Below are positions 1 through 8,925 of a stretch of DNA of 64,000 nt, one piece after another. The notes beneath the pieces were generated by a model, which ran no database searches, was not told where the DNA came from, and was given only the letters and a program-made list of their open reading frames with translations. Position 1 is the first letter of the stretch. Each line of letters begins with the position of its first letter. A program made the translations under genes and the position numbers. The DNA comes from Acidovorax sp. NB1 (lineage in GTDB: Bacteria; Pseudomonadota; Gammaproteobacteria; Burkholderiales; Burkholderiaceae_C), in contig NZ_BJHU01000013.1 in NCBI RefSeq assembly GCF_005405905.1, positions 343,189-407,188 on the forward strand, read 5' to 3'.

Positions 1-962
1 GCACAGGGTAGGGCCACGTCCACCGGCACATGCCAGGGGCGCACGCCGGCCTCGAACTTCACACCGGTGCGCTCGGCGTAGTCGCTCACGCGGCCGTAGT
101 GGTGGTTCTTCACATCCATGAGGATGGCGAGCTTTTCGGGGGTGAAGCCGTCCTCGTCCACGATGGTGCCGCTCGAATCCGACACGGTGACCACCTTGGC
201 GCCCAGCTGCAGGGCCTTTTCCACCGCGTACTGCGCCACGTTGCCCGAGCCCGATACCGACACGCGCAGGCCGTCCAGCGAGCGGCCGTTGGCCCGCAGC
301 ATCTCTTGCGCAAAGTAGACCGTGCCGTAGCCCGTAGCCTCGGGGCGGATCAGCGAGCCGCCGAACGACAGGCCCTTGCCGGTGAACACGCAGTCCGCCC
401 GGTTGCTGAGCTTCTTCATCATGCCGGCCATGTAGCCCACCTCGCGGCCGCCCACGCCGATGTCGCCTGCGGGCACATCGGTGTCTGCGCCCACATGGCG
501 GAACAGCTCGGACACAAAGGCCTGGCAAAAGCGCATCACTTCACCAGGGCTGCGGCCCTTGGGGTCGAAGTCGCTGCCGCCCTTGCCGCCGCCCATGGGC
601 AGCGTGGTCAGCGCATTCTTGAAGGTCTGCTCGAACGCCAGAAACTTGAGCACCGACAGGTTCACCGAGGGGTGGAAGCGGATGCCGCCCTTGAACGGGC
701 CGATCGCCATGCTGTGCTGGATGCGGTAGCCCCGGTTGACCTGCACCGTGCCGTGGTCGTCCACCCACGATACGCGAAACATCACGATGCGCTCGGGCTC
801 CACCAGCCGCTCCAGCAGCCCATGTTCGGCATAGCGGGGGTGCTCGGCAATGAACGGCCACAGGCTCTCCATGACTTCGGTGACGGCCTGCAGGAATTCG
901 GGCTGGCCCGGATTGCGGAGGGCGACATGGGAAAGGAAGCTGCCTGCGGACGCGTGTTTCAT
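1..962 (-). CDS. gdhA: NADP-type glutamate dehydrogenase, 5' part (cut by window edge)
   Basis: Catalyses reversible reductive amination of 2-oxoglutarate to glutamate in the cytoplasm. About 320 N-terminal residues are present; the C-terminal part lies left of the window. The frame reads closely like E. coli GdhA: the segment IGPFKGGIRFHPSVNLS near residues 88-104, the catalytic-lysine motif PMGGGKGGSDFDPKG at 122-136, and PAGDIGVGGREVG near 164-176, followed by the start of the nucleotide-binding fold (VSGSGNVAQYA). The ATG at 962 gives MKHASAGSFLSHV, which matches the family N-terminus. It is transcribed away from the glycerophosphodiesterase gene, with 253 bp of shared upstream DNA in which no clear operator was identified. 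Family assignment is very secure; cofactor preference is inferred from similarity to the hexameric bacterial NADP enzymes. Confidence 0.96.
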   Translation of the reverse strand, partial: MKHASAGSFLSHVALRNPGQPEFLQAVTEVMESLWPFIAEHPRYAEHGLLERLVEPERIVMFRVSWVDDHGTVQVNRGYRIQHSMAIGPFKGGIRFHPSVNLSVLKFLAFEQTFKNALTTLPMGGGKGGSDFDPKGRSPGEVMRFCQAFVSELFRHVGADTDVPAGDIGVGGREVGYMAGMMKKLSNRADCVFTGKGLSFGGSLIRPEATGYGTVYFAQEMLRANGRSLDGLRVSVSGSGNVAQYAVEKALQLGAKVVTVSDSSGTIVDEDGFTPEKLAILMDVKNHHYGRVSDYAERTGVKFEAGVRPWHVPVDVALPC

Positions 963-1215
963 GTTTCAAAAGACTTTCAGAAGATCAAGGGCGTGTGCAG
1001 GCCATGGCGCGCTGCAACATCGAATTATGTTCAAAAGTTATACGTTTATGCACATGTCTGCGCACAACGGTGGGGAATGTGGCAGGTGACTTGCCACATG
1101 TTGGTGCATCTGGTGGGCGGTACAAAGCCGTCACCGGTTGGCAAAAAGGGCGTCACGGCCTTGTCACAAGGCGGGCCCACAGTTCGGCGGTTCTAAACAC
1201 AACGAGGAGAAGAGC

Positions 1216-2379
1216 ATGCACATTTCTGGTGCGAAGTGGGGAGTTCTGGCCGTGGCGGCCATGCTGGCAGCCTGCGGCGGCAGCGACGACAGCCCCTATC
1301 CCACATTGAACGGCGATAAGCCCCTGGTCATCGGCCACCGTGGTGCCAGCGGCTATCTGCCCGAGCACACCCTGGAGAGCTACAGGCGCGCCGTCGAACT
1401 GGGCGCCGACTTCATCGAGCCCGACCTGGTGGCCACCAAGGACGGCGTGCTGATCGCCCGCCATGAGCCCAACATCACTGGCACCACCGATGTGTCCACC
1501 CGCGCTGAATTCGCCAGCCGCAAGACCAAGAAGATGGTGGACGGCGTGGAAGAAGAAGGCTGGTTCGCCTCGGACTTCACCCTGGCCGAAATCAAGACCC
1601 TGCGCGCCATCCAGCCCATGGCCGAGCGCGACCAGTCGCACAACGGCAAGTACCAGATCCCCACGCTGCAGGAAGTGCTGGACCTGGCCAAGAGCGAAGG
1701 CACCAAGGCCGGCCGCACCGTGGGCGTGTACCCTGAAACCAAGCACCCCACCTACCACGTCAACCTGGGCCTGAAGCTGGAAGACCGCCTGCTGGACGTG
1801 CTGGCCCAGTACGGCTACACCAGCAAGACCTCGCCCGTCATCGTGCAGTCGTTCGAGGTGTCCAACCTCAAATACCTGCGCACCAAGACGCAGATCCGCC
1901 TGGTGCAGCTGGTGGACGCCAACGACGTGAACGCCGACGGCAGCATGGACCTCACGGCCCCCTACGACAAGCCCTACGACTTTGCCGTGGCCGGTGACAA
2001 GCGCACCTTTGCCAGCCTGCTCACCCCCGCAGGCCTGAAGGAAGTCAAGACCTACGCCGACGGCATCGGCCCCTGGAAGCCGTACCTCATCCCCTCCAAG
2101 CAGGTGGACGCCAACAAGGACGGCAAGCCCGACGACCTCAACGGCGACGGCAAGATCGACGACCGCGACCGCGTGATGATGCCCGCCACCGACGTGGTGA
2201 AAAACGCCCACGCCGAGGGCCTGATGGTGCACCCCTACACCTTCCGCAACGAAGCCCGGCGCCTGGCCTCGGACTTCAAGGGCGACCCCAAGGCTGAATA
2301 CAAGCTGTTCTACAACCTGGGTGTGGATGGTTTGTTCAGCGACTTCCCGGACACGGCCAAGGCGGCACGGGATAACTGA
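1216..2379 (+). CDS. Glycerophosphodiester phosphodiesterase, lipoprotein (GlpQ-like)
   Basis: Predicted to hydrolyse glycerophosphodiesters to glycerol-3-phosphate and an alcohol, outside the cytoplasm. The ATG at 1216 follows GAGGAGAAG and gives 387 residues starting with a lipoprotein signal (lipobox LAAC, Cys20). The GDPD core is clear: [13 protein letters not shown] at residues 40-52 (His41, Arg42), the metal site FIEPDL near 67-71 (Glu68, Asp70) and ARHEP at 81-85 (His83). Residues about 297-320 hold an Asp/Gly-rich stretch ([20 protein letters not shown]) resembling tandem EF-hand or dockerin-type calcium loops, which could add a Ca2+ site to the insertion domain. An in-frame upstream ATG at 1138 would put extra residues before the signal peptide and is not chosen. 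A strong hairpin follows the gene, so it is probably monocistronic. Confidence 0.93.
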   Translation: MHISGAKWGVLAVAAMLAACGGSDDSPYPTLNGDKPLVIGHRGASGYLPEHTLESYRRAVELGADFIEPDLVATKDGVLIARHEPNITGTTDVSTRAEFASRKTKKMVDGVEEEGWFASDFTLAEIKTLRAIQPMAERDQSHNGKYQIPTLQEVLDLAKSEGTKAGRTVGVYPETKHPTYHVNLGLKLEDRLLDVLAQYGYTSKTSPVIVQSFEVSNLKYLRTKTQIRLVQLVDANDVNADGSMDLTAPYDKPYDFAVAGDKRTFASLLTPAGLKEVKTYADGIGPWKPYLIPSKQVDANKDGKPDDLNGDGKIDDRDRVMMPATDVVKNAHAEGLMVHPYTFRNEARRLASDFKGDPKAEYKLFYNLGVDGLFSDFPDTAKAARDN

Positions 2380-2420
2380 CTCTGTCCCGCTTTGGGGGAC
2401 GAACGGCAGCGAAAGCGATT

Positions 2421-2450
2421 TAACAAAGCCCGCCTCGGCGGGCTTTGTTA
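2421..2450 (+). terminator. Rho-independent terminator after the phosphodiesterase gene
   Basis: A perfect 14-bp inverted repeat (TAACAAAGCCCGCC and its complement) with a 2-base centre lies 41 bp past the stop codon. The outer A/T pairs supply short T runs on both strands, so it may also stop transcription from the other side. The 203 bp between the two genes hold nothing else recognised. Confidence 0.8.
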
Positions 2451-2582
2451 TTTGCGGGAAATGCGTTGTACTCTTCCGGCTTGAGCACAATTTGTTGCCA
2501 AACGTTTAATTCGACGGCTACATATCCGTCGTTGCGGTAACCCGCCGCGCTTGGTGCAGGCCCCTCACTTTTGTTACATCCC

Positions 2583-3872
2583 ATGCAAAGACTCAGTTGT
2601 TACACCGCCTGTGCATTTGGGCCTTCTCAGCGGCTCGCAGAAAGCTTGCACGGGGCGCACGCCCCGGGTTTTTGGTGGTTGTTGCGGCTGATGTCTACCG
2701 CATTGCTCATGCTCCTGCTGTCGCGACATGCCATAGCGCAGGGCACCGTTGATGCAGGATTTGACCCTCAAGCCGATAACGCAGTCGCCCAGGTTGTCAT
2801 CCAAGCCGATGGAAAGGCCATCATCGTGGGTACCTTCTCCGTCGTCGCGGGGCAACCGCGCAACTCCATTGCCAGGATCAATACCGATGGTTCTCTGGAC
2901 ATGGGTTTCAACCCCAATGCCAATGGCACGATCAGCAGTGTTGCCATTGCGGGCAGCACTATTTACGTAGGCGGGGCTTTCACCAACATTGGTGGACAAA
3001 CTCGCAACCGCATAGCGGCGCTGGATGCCGCAACAGGTTTGGCGACCAGTTGGAACCCCAACGCAAACAGCGTGGTGAACACCATTGCGGTGGCGGGCGG
3101 TACGGTGTATGCGGGCGGTGCTTTCACCAGCATCGGTGGCCAAGCCCGCAATCGCATAGCAGCGCTGGATGCCGCGACAGGTTTGTCCAGCGCGTGGAAC
3201 CCCAATGCCAACAACTTGGTGAGCAGCATTGCGGTTGTGGGCAGCACGGTTTATGTGGGTGGAACTTTCACCAGCATTGGTGGGCAATCCCGCAATCGCA
3301 TAGCAGCGCTGGATGCCGCGACAGGTTTGTCCAGCGCGTGGGACCCCAATGCCAGCAGTTCGGTGAGCAGCATTGCGGTTGCCGGTAGTACGGTATACGT
3401 GGGTGGAGCTTTCGCCAGCATTGGGGGGCAATCCCGCAATCGCATAGCGGCGCTGGATGCCGCGACGGGTTTGGCCAGCGCGTGGGATCCCAATGCCAGC
3501 AGTTCGGTGAGCAGCATTGCGGTTGCCGGTAGCACGGTATACGTGGGTGGAGCTTTCACCAGCATTGGGGGGCAATCCCGCAATCGCATTGCGGCGCTGG
3601 ATGTCGCGACGGGTGCGGCTACCAGTTGGGACCCCGATGCCGACGGTGCCGTGTCCAGCATTGCGGTGGACGGCAGCAGGGTGTACGTGGGCGGAGCCTT
3701 CACGACCATTGGCGGGCAAGCGCGAAGCCGCATTGCACGGTTTGCTCCCGCAGTGGTGCCGTCGAGCACCGCGGCATCTATCCCCACGCTCAGCGAATGG
3801 TGCCTTGTCGTGCTGGCGGGGTTGTTGGCTGCTTTTGCAGCAGTGGTGACTCGGAAGACCAGAAGGGCTTAG
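2583..3872 (+). CDS. Secreted beta-propeller-like repeat protein with IPTL-CTERM sorting tail
   Basis: No enzymatic function is recognised. The protein (429 residues from the ATG at 2583) has a late hydrophobic signal segment ending RHAIAQ; an internal ATG at 2692 would start directly at this signal and may be the true start. A first unit resembling the delta-60/DUF5122 repeat (ADGKAIIVGTF) is followed by six units of 48 residues with the core VYVGGAFTSIGGQSRNRIAALDA, a pattern expected to fold as beta-propeller blades. The C-terminus is a sorting tail: IPTLSEWC, a hydrophobic helix, then RKTRRA. Tails of the IPTLxxWG class are associated with exosortase H processing in the family literature; here the last motif residue is Cys instead of Gly. 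Likely exported and cell-surface processed. Start and role are uncertain; the sorting tail is clear. Confidence 0.82.
   Translation: MQRLSCYTACAFGPSQRLAESLHGAHAPGFWWLLRLMSTALLMLLLSRHAIAQGTVDAGFDPQADNAVAQVVIQADGKAIIVGTFSVVAGQPRNSIARINTDGSLDMGFNPNANGTISSVAIAGSTIYVGGAFTNIGGQTRNRIAALDAATGLATSWNPNANSVVNTIAVAGGTVYAGGAFTSIGGQARNRIAALDAATGLSSAWNPNANNLVSSIAVVGSTVYVGGTFTSIGGQSRNRIAALDAATGLSSAWDPNASSSVSSIAVAGSTVYVGGAFASIGGQSRNRIAALDAATGLASAWDPNASSSVSSIAVAGSTVYVGGAFTSIGGQSRNRIAALDVATGAATSWDPDADGAVSSIAVDGSRVYVGGAFTTIGGQARSRIARFAPAVVPSSTAASIPTLSEWCLVVLAGLLAAFAAVVTRKTRRA
2922..3740 (+). repeat. Coding tandem repeat, 144-bp units
   Basis: Five full 144-bp units and a sixth shorter one encode the 48-residue blades of the IPTL-CTERM protein. 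Units starting at 3210, 3354 and 3498 are nearly identical at the nucleotide level, while the outer units have diverged, which suggests recent central expansion by recombination or slippage. Unit copy number may vary among strains. Confidence 0.85.
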
Positions 3873-3920
3873 CGAATTTGGACTGGCTTCGCTAGCGGAT
3901 GCTGCATTGGGGCAGGGGGG

Positions 3921-5960
3921 TTATCGCCCCCGTAAGAAGAGTGCATCCAGTTCCTTCATCGACAACTGCCGCCACGTCGGCCGCCCGTGGTTGCACTGGT
4001 CCGACCGGTCGGTGGTTTCCATCTGCCGCAGCAGAGCGTTCATCTCATCGATGGTCAGCTTGCGGTTGGCGCGTACGGCGCCGTGGCAGGCCATGGTGCC
4101 CAGGATTTCATTGCGGGCGCGTTGCACCACGGTGGTGGCGTCGTGCTGGGCCAGTTCGGCCAGCACGCTTCGGGCCAGTTCGACCGGGTCGCCTTGCGCC
4201 AGCGTGGTGGGTACGGCGCGCACGGCCAGGGTTTTGGGGGAGAAGGGCACGACCTCTAGGCCCAGCATGGCCAGCACTTCGGTGGACTCTTCGGCGGTGG
4301 CGACTTCTTGCGGGGTGGCGGCGAAGGTGGCGGGGATCAGCAGGGGCTGGCTGGCAATGCGGGCGCCGCTGTCCACTTGGGCCTTGAGGCGTTCGTACAC
4401 GATGCGTTCGTGGGCGGCGTGCATGTCCACGATGACCATGCCCTGGGCGTTTTCGGCCAGGATGTAGACGCCGTGCAGCTGTGCCACGGCGCGGCCCAGG
4501 GGCCAGGCCGAGGGGGCGTCGCGCCCGGTGGGCCAGGCCGTGGTGTCGGCAGTGCCCGGGGCGTTGGCTGTAGCAGCTTCGGCGGGTTGTTCTGCTGTGG
4601 TGGCGGTTGCCTGTGGCTGGCCGGTGGGCGGCACCGGGTAGGTGGCAGGTGGGGCCGTGGGCTGGGTGGAAGGCGCCCAGAGGCCGCCAATGGCGGCGGG
4701 CGGGGCTTGTGGGGCATCGCCGCTGCGCGGCGCCCACAGCGCCTGCAGGTCTTGCACGCGGTGGCCACGTTCTTCAAATTTGATAGCTGCTTGGGCTTGC
4801 CAGACAGGCGGTAGGGGCTGTTTTTTCTCTGAATCTGTCGCTGCGGTGGGCGTGTTGCCAGCCGCGTTGGCGGCCGCCAGCGCAGCGGCGCGGGGGGCGG
4901 CCAGTGCGTTTTCCACCGCGTGGCGCACGGCCTGGTGCACCTCGCGGCTGTCCCGGAAGCGCACCTCGATCTTGGTGGGGTGCACGTTCACGTCCACACG
5001 CGCCGGGTCGATCTCCACATACAGCGCATAGATAGGCTGCTTGTGACCGTGCAGCACGTCCTCGTAGGCGCTACGGGCGGCGTGGGTCAGCACCTTGTCG
5101 CGTACAAAGCGGCCGTTGACGTAGCAGTACTGGTGGTCGGGGCGCGAGCGGGCGGCGTCGGGCAGGCCCGCGCGGCCGGTGACGGTGACGGGGCCCACGC
5201 GGTGCTGCACGGCGACGGATTGGGTCACGAAGTCTTCGCCCAGCACGTCCGACAGGCGGCGGGCCAGGGCGTCTTGTGCATCCCCTTGCCCGGGGACGAA
5301 GGTGGCGCGCCACTGCTCCACCAGCTTGCCTTCGTGCCAGATGGCAAAACCCACGTCGGGCCGCGCCAGTGCATGGCGGCGCACGGATTCAATGCAGTGC
5401 GCCAGCTCGGTGGCATCGGTTTTCAAAAACTTGCGGCGCGCGGGAGTGGAGAAGAACAGTTCCTTCACCTCCACCGTGGTGCCGGTGCTGCGCGCAGCGG
5501 GGCGCAGCTCGCCGCTGCGGGCGTCCAGCAAGAAGGCGCTGGCCTGGTGTGCGGGGCGCGAGAGCAGCGACATCTCTGACACCGAGGCAATGGCCGCCAG
5601 CGCCTCGCCCCGAAAGCCCATGGTGGCCACGGTTTCCAGGTCGTCCAGGTTGGTGATCTTGCTGGTGGCGTGGCGGCGCAGTGCCACGGGGAGCTCTTCT
5701 TGCGGAATGCCGCCGCCGTCGTCTTCCACCGTGATCAGGCGCACGCCCCCGGCCGACAGGCGCAGGGTGATTTGCGTGGCGCCAGCATCCAGCGCGTTGT
5801 CCACCAGCTCGCGCACCACCGAGGCGGGGCGCTCCACCACCTCACCGGCGGCAATCTGGCTGATCAGCTCGTCGGGCAGGTCGCGGATGGGGCGGCGGTG
5901 GGCGGCTGGTGCGGGCTGTGCCGCTGCGAGGGGGGATGGTGCGTCGTTCACCCGGGGCAT
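3921..5960 (-). CDS. mutL: DNA mismatch repair protein MutL
   Basis: Couples mismatch recognition by MutS to strand removal. The 679-residue product has the N-terminal GHKL ATPase (ISQIAAGEVVERPASVVREL at 33-52, DDGGGIP near 79-85, TMGFRGEALAAI near 112-123), a long Ala/Pro/Thr-rich linker (about 350-480) and a C-terminal dimerisation domain. The C-terminal domain carries DMHAAHERIVYE, a one-residue variant of the endonuclease motif DQHA(X)2E(X)4E, plus ACHGAVRA and QCNHGRP near the end. These elements are typical of MutL proteins that nick DNA themselves in organisms without MutH. Linker residues about 378-396 are encoded by a copy of the dispersed palindromic element described below. The first about 20 residues (MPRVNDAPSPLAAAQ) are a poorly conserved extension, but the ATG at 5960 is the most plausible start. 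Confidence 0.96.
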   Translation of the reverse strand: MPRVNDAPSPLAAAQPAPAAHRRPIRDLPDELISQIAAGEVVERPASVVRELVDNALDAGATQITLRLSAGGVRLITVEDDGGGIPQEELPVALRRHATSKITNLDDLETVATMGFRGEALAAIASVSEMSLLSRPAHQASAFLLDARSGELRPAARSTGTTVEVKELFFSTPARRKFLKTDATELAHCIESVRRHALARPDVGFAIWHEGKLVEQWRATFVPGQGDAQDALARRLSDVLGEDFVTQSVAVQHRVGPVTVTGRAGLPDAARSRPDHQYCYVNGRFVRDKVLTHAARSAYEDVLHGHKQPIYALYVEIDPARVDVNVHPTKIEVRFRDSREVHQAVRHAVENALAAPRAAALAAANAAGNTPTAATDSEKKQPLPPVWQAQAAIKFEERGHRVQDLQALWAPRSGDAPQAPPAAIGGLWAPSTQPTAPPATYPVPPTGQPQATATTAEQPAEAATANAPGTADTTAWPTGRDAPSAWPLGRAVAQLHGVYILAENAQGMVIVDMHAAHERIVYERLKAQVDSGARIASQPLLIPATFAATPQEVATAEESTEVLAMLGLEVVPFSPKTLAVRAVPTTLAQGDPVELARSVLAELAQHDATTVVQRARNEILGTMACHGAVRANRKLTIDEMNALLRQMETTDRSDQCNHGRPTWRQLSMKELDALFLRGR
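4773..4826 (+). repeat. Dispersed palindromic element, copy inside mutL
   Basis: The + strand reads TTTGATAGCTGCTTGGGCTT, then a short centre, then GGCGGTAGGGGCTGTTTTTT. It matches the other copies in this window (working consensus TTTGATAGCTGCTAGCGCTTG, a short centre, AAGCGCTAGAGGC, then A/T-rich). It is translated in the MutL linker on the minus strand, giving QPLPPVWQAQAAIKFE. Confidence 0.7.
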
Positions 5961-6056
5961 TTTAGGGTGGAGGGGTATCGGTGCGTGCGCAACGGGCCGA
6001 TGGGGATAATGCCCGCTGTTTTTTTACTGCCCAGTGGTATCCCCACCGGCCTCCCC

Positions 6057-6704
6057 ATGGAACTGGTCACCTTCCTCATCGACTTCATCCTGCATGTCGA
6101 TAAGTACCTTGAAATGTTTGTGCAAACCTACGGCGCGTGGGTGTATGCGCTTTTGTTCCTGATCGTGTTTGTGGAGACGGGCCTGGTGGTGATGCCGTTT
6201 CTGCCCGGCGACTCGCTGCTGTTCATCGTGGGCGCGTTGTGCGGCGCGGGCATGATGAGTTTTCCGCTGGCCTGCGTGGTCCTGGTGGTGGCGGCCATCC
6301 TCGGGGATCAGTGCAACTATTCGATCGGCCGCTTTTTTGGCCCGAAGGTGTTCCAGTGGGAGGACTCGCGCTGGTTCAACCGCCGTGCGTTCGACCAGGC
6401 ACACAACTTCTATGAAAAGTACGGCGGCATCACCATCGTGCTCGCGCGTTTCATGCCGTTCATCCGCACCTTTGCGCCCTTTGTGGCGGGTGTGGCCGAG
6501 ATGAATCGCGCCAAGTTCACCGCCTACAACGTGGGTGGCGCGCTGGTGTGGGTGCTGGGCATTTGCACGGCCGGGTTCTTCTTTGGCAACCTGCCGTTTG
6601 TGCGGGAGCACCTGGACAAGATCATCTGGGCGCTGATTTTTGTGCCGGGCCTGATCGCCATCTTTGGCGCATGGCGGGCGGGGCGCCAGGCCAAGACGGC
6701 CTGA
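6057..6704 (+). CDS. DedA family inner-membrane protein
   Basis: DedA/SNARE-associated membrane proteins are linked to undecaprenyl-phosphate or phospholipid flipping and envelope homeostasis; that role is taken from the family. The 215-residue product from the ATG at 6057 has hydrophobic segments near residues 27-48, 55-85 and 150-205. It carries the family motifs ETGLVVMPFLPGDSLLF, GDQCNYSIGRFFG and the conserved basic segment RFMPFIRTFAPFVAGVAEM. A start at 6008 would add 16 residues without family support. It is divergent from mutL with a 96-bp intergenic region and is followed by a strong hairpin, so it is likely monocistronic. Confidence 0.93.
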   Translation: MELVTFLIDFILHVDKYLEMFVQTYGAWVYALLFLIVFVETGLVVMPFLPGDSLLFIVGALCGAGMMSFPLACVVLVVAAILGDQCNYSIGRFFGPKVFQWEDSRWFNRRAFDQAHNFYEKYGGITIVLARFMPFIRTFAPFVAGVAEMNRAKFTAYNVGGALVWVLGICTAGFFFGNLPFVREHLDKIIWALIFVPGLIAIFGAWRAGRQAKTA

Positions 6705-6712
6705 TAGGTTTT

Positions 6713-6770
6713 TTTGCTACAAAAAATAGAGCTGCTTGCGCATGCTGAATGCGCGCAAGCAGCCTTTTTT
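6713..6770 (+). terminator. Terminator after dedA that is also a copy of the palindromic element
   Basis: GCTGCTTGCGC (6731-6741) pairs perfectly with GCGCAAGCAGC (6753-6763) and is followed by TTTTTT. The flanking TTTGCTACAAAAAATAGAGCT and the centre match the window-wide palindromic element, so this copy appears to serve as a Rho-independent terminator. Confidence 0.8.
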
Positions 6771-6795
6771 ATGCCTATTTTGGGTTGAGTCCGGG

Positions 6796-7035
6796 TCAGC
6801 GGCGGCGGTAGCGGCGCTGGTCCCGGTCTTCGCCGATCTCGTGGCCGATGAGCGCACCGGCCGCTGCGCCGCCGATGGTGCCCACCGGGCCGCCAAAAAT
6901 CGCGTTGCCGGCCACGCCGCCAACGACAGCGCCCACACCAGTGCCCACCTGGGCGCGTGACGGGTTGGATGCACAACCCCCCAGCGCGAGGGCGGCGGTG
7001 CAGGTGCTTGCAAGAAGGATGTGGCGGAGTTTCAT
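6796..7035 (-). CDS. Small glycine-zipper lipoprotein
   Basis: A 79-residue outer-membrane lipoprotein candidate. The ATG at 7035 gives MKLRHILLASTCTAALALGGC with lipobox ALGGC, followed by a glycine-zipper 2TM segment (VGAVVGGVAGNAIFGG, then IGGAAAGALIGHEIG) and a basic tail ending RRYRRR. Proteins of this type (OsmB/SlyB-like) are thought to support outer-membrane integrity; no specific role can be given. A reading frame extending to 7101 would bury the signal peptide and is not chosen. The 267 bp between this gene and the chemoreceptor hold a GC-rich 7-bp hairpin (7067-7085) but no other gene. Confidence 0.85.
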   Translation of the reverse strand: MKLRHILLASTCTAALALGGCASNPSRAQVGTGVGAVVGGVAGNAIFGGPVGTIGGAAAGALIGHEIGEDRDQRRYRRR

Positions 7036-7302
7036 GGCGTAGTCCTTGTCGGTCTTGAAAGAAGGGGGCGGGCGGCTTGCCCGCCGGGGCTGGCCCGTCA
7101 TGCCGGGCCTGTGCCTCGACTATGAGTGTTGGAGTGGGCGGTGGGTGTAGGTCACCCGGGGCGCCTCATGTAGGACAGATGGCTTTTCCCCCAGGGGCTG
7201 AGGGCGCTTTTCTAAGGGTTTACGTGGCTCCGGCGGCTGTTGCCAACCGCGTGGCGCAGGCAGATCATTTCCTGTGCACACATTCTTACAAGGAGGCACC
7301 CC

Positions 7303-8883
7303 ATGGACCCACAAGCACAGCAGGCGAGCCGGGGAGGGCTGGGCACCCAGCTCACGGTGGCGCAGCAGATCGGGCTGATCGTGGGGGTGGCCATTCTGGC
7401 GCTGGTGGTGGTGCTGGGGCTGAGCCTGGTGCGGGTGCAGCACCTGGGCGCCACGGTGGACCGGCTGGCCAACGAACAGGTCGAACGGCTGCAGCTGGCA
7501 CTGCGCTGGCGCAGCAACATTGCCGTCAACTCCACGCGCGTGTTCTCCATCGTCCAGTCCGAAGGCGACGATTTGCAGAACTACTTCAAGGACATGGTGG
7601 CGGCCACCACGGCGGACACCAGCAAGGTGCAAAAACGCTACACCGAGCTGGAGAACAGCCCGGAGGGCCTGCGCATCCAGGAGGAGCTGGGGGCGGTGCG
7701 CAAGCCCTACCTGGAGGTGCGCGACAAGGCGTTGGCACTGAAAAAGGCAGGCGACATGGCGCAGGCCAAGAGCTTTGCGCTGGGCAGCTTTGCCCCGGTG
7801 GTGGACCAGTACAACGCGGTGGCCGACAAGATGGTGGCCTACCAGGTGCGGCGCTCGGCCGAGCAGGCAGGCGAGGCGGCGGGGCTGATCCAGTCCTACC
7901 GCACCACGGTGCTGGTGGCGGGGGGTGCGGGCCTGGCGCTGCTGGTGCTGCTGTCGTGGGTGGTGGTGCAGCGCATCCGCCGGTCGCTGGCCGAAGTGGC
8001 CCAGGTGGCGCAGCGCATTGGCGAGGGCGACCTGTCGCAACCCATCCACGCGCAGGGGCGTGGCGAGGTGACGCAGATGATGCGCGCCATGGAAGGCATG
8101 CAGACCTCGCTGGTGCGCATCGTGGGTGATGTGCGCCAGAGCAGCGACAGCATTGCCACCGGCTCCAGCGAGATCGCCACGGGCAATGCCGACCTGAGCC
8201 AGCGCACGGAGGAGCAGGCCAGCAACCTGCAGCAGACGGCGGCGTCGATGGAGCAGATCACCAGCACCGTCAAGAACAACTCCGACACGGCCCAGCGCGC
8301 GGCGGTGCTGGCGGGCTCGGCATCGGCGGCAGCAGTGAAGGGCGGCGAGGTGGTGGGCCAGGTGGTGGCCACCATGCAAGACATTGCGGCAGCCTCCAAA
8401 AAGATCACCGACATCATTGCGGTGATTGACGGCATTGCGTTTCAGACCAACATCCTCGCGCTGAACGCGGCGGTGGAAGCCGCCCGTGCAGGCGAGCAGG
8501 GCCGGGGTTTTGCGGTGGTGGCCAGCGAGGTGCGCAGCCTGGCGCAGCGCAGCGCAGAGGCTGCCAAGGAGATCAAGACGCTGATCGGCGCGAGCGTGGA
8601 GAAGGTGGACAACGGTGCCCAGCTGGTAAGCAATGCGGGCCAGAGCATGGAAGACATCGTCACCCAGGTCAAACGCGTGAGCGACCTGATCGGCGAGATC
8701 TCCAGCGCCACGGGCGAGCAGACCATCGGCATCAGCCAGGTGGGCGAGGCCGTGACACAGCTCGATCAGGTCACCCAGCAGAACGCTGCGTTGGTGGAGG
8801 AGAGCGCGGCGGCGGCCGACAGCCTCAAGCACCAGGCGGCCAAGCTGGCCCAGATCGTGAGCGTGTTTCGCCTGGGGCAGTGA
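7303..8883 (+). CDS. Methyl-accepting chemotaxis protein
   Basis: Transmembrane chemoreceptor feeding the CheA/CheW system. The ATG at 7303 lies 6 nt after AGGAGG and gives 526 residues: a cytoplasmic start, TM1 about 21-44, a periplasmic domain of about 150 residues resembling the four-helix-bundle type, TM2 about 203-223, HAMP, and a long signalling coiled coil. The hallmark tip [20 protein letters not shown] is present, and flanking Gln/Glu-rich repeats ([20 protein letters not shown]) would be the methylation regions. The protein ends VFRLGQ and has no CheR-binding pentapeptide, unlike the second receptor at 46-48 kb. Ligand unknown. It converges on the cupin gene with a 42-bp gap. Confidence 0.94.
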   Translation: MDPQAQQASRGGLGTQLTVAQQIGLIVGVAILALVVVLGLSLVRVQHLGATVDRLANEQVERLQLALRWRSNIAVNSTRVFSIVQSEGDDLQNYFKDMVAATTADTSKVQKRYTELENSPEGLRIQEELGAVRKPYLEVRDKALALKKAGDMAQAKSFALGSFAPVVDQYNAVADKMVAYQVRRSAEQAGEAAGLIQSYRTTVLVAGGAGLALLVLLSWVVVQRIRRSLAEVAQVAQRIGEGDLSQPIHAQGRGEVTQMMRAMEGMQTSLVRIVGDVRQSSDSIATGSSEIATGNADLSQRTEEQASNLQQTAASMEQITSTVKNNSDTAQRAAVLAGSASAAAVKGGEVVGQVVATMQDIAAASKKITDIIAVIDGIAFQTNILALNAAVEAARAGEQGRGFAVVASEVRSLAQRSAEAAKEIKTLIGASVEKVDNGAQLVSNAGQSMEDIVTQVKRVSDLIGEISSATGEQTIGISQVGEAVTQLDQVTQQNAALVEESAAAADSLKHQAAKLAQIVSVFRLGQ

Positions 8884-8925
8884 ACGGGCTGCGCCCGATG
8901 AGCGTGGAGCGCGGTGGCTGCCGCG

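Noticed and set aside
30..1196. Long plus-strand reading frame opposite gdhA
   Set aside because: It is the antisense shadow of the clear gdhA frame, His/Ala-rich and without family features.
1153..2490. Long minus-strand frame opposite the glycerophosphodiesterase gene
   Set aside because: Antisense of a well-supported gene; Val/His/Gly-rich composition typical of GC-rich shadows, and it crosses the terminator.
2574..3719. 381-codon minus-strand frame and a possible CRISPR-like repeat array at the IPTL-CTERM gene
   Set aside because: The repeats are 144-bp coding units with no spacers; the antisense frame simply mirrors them.
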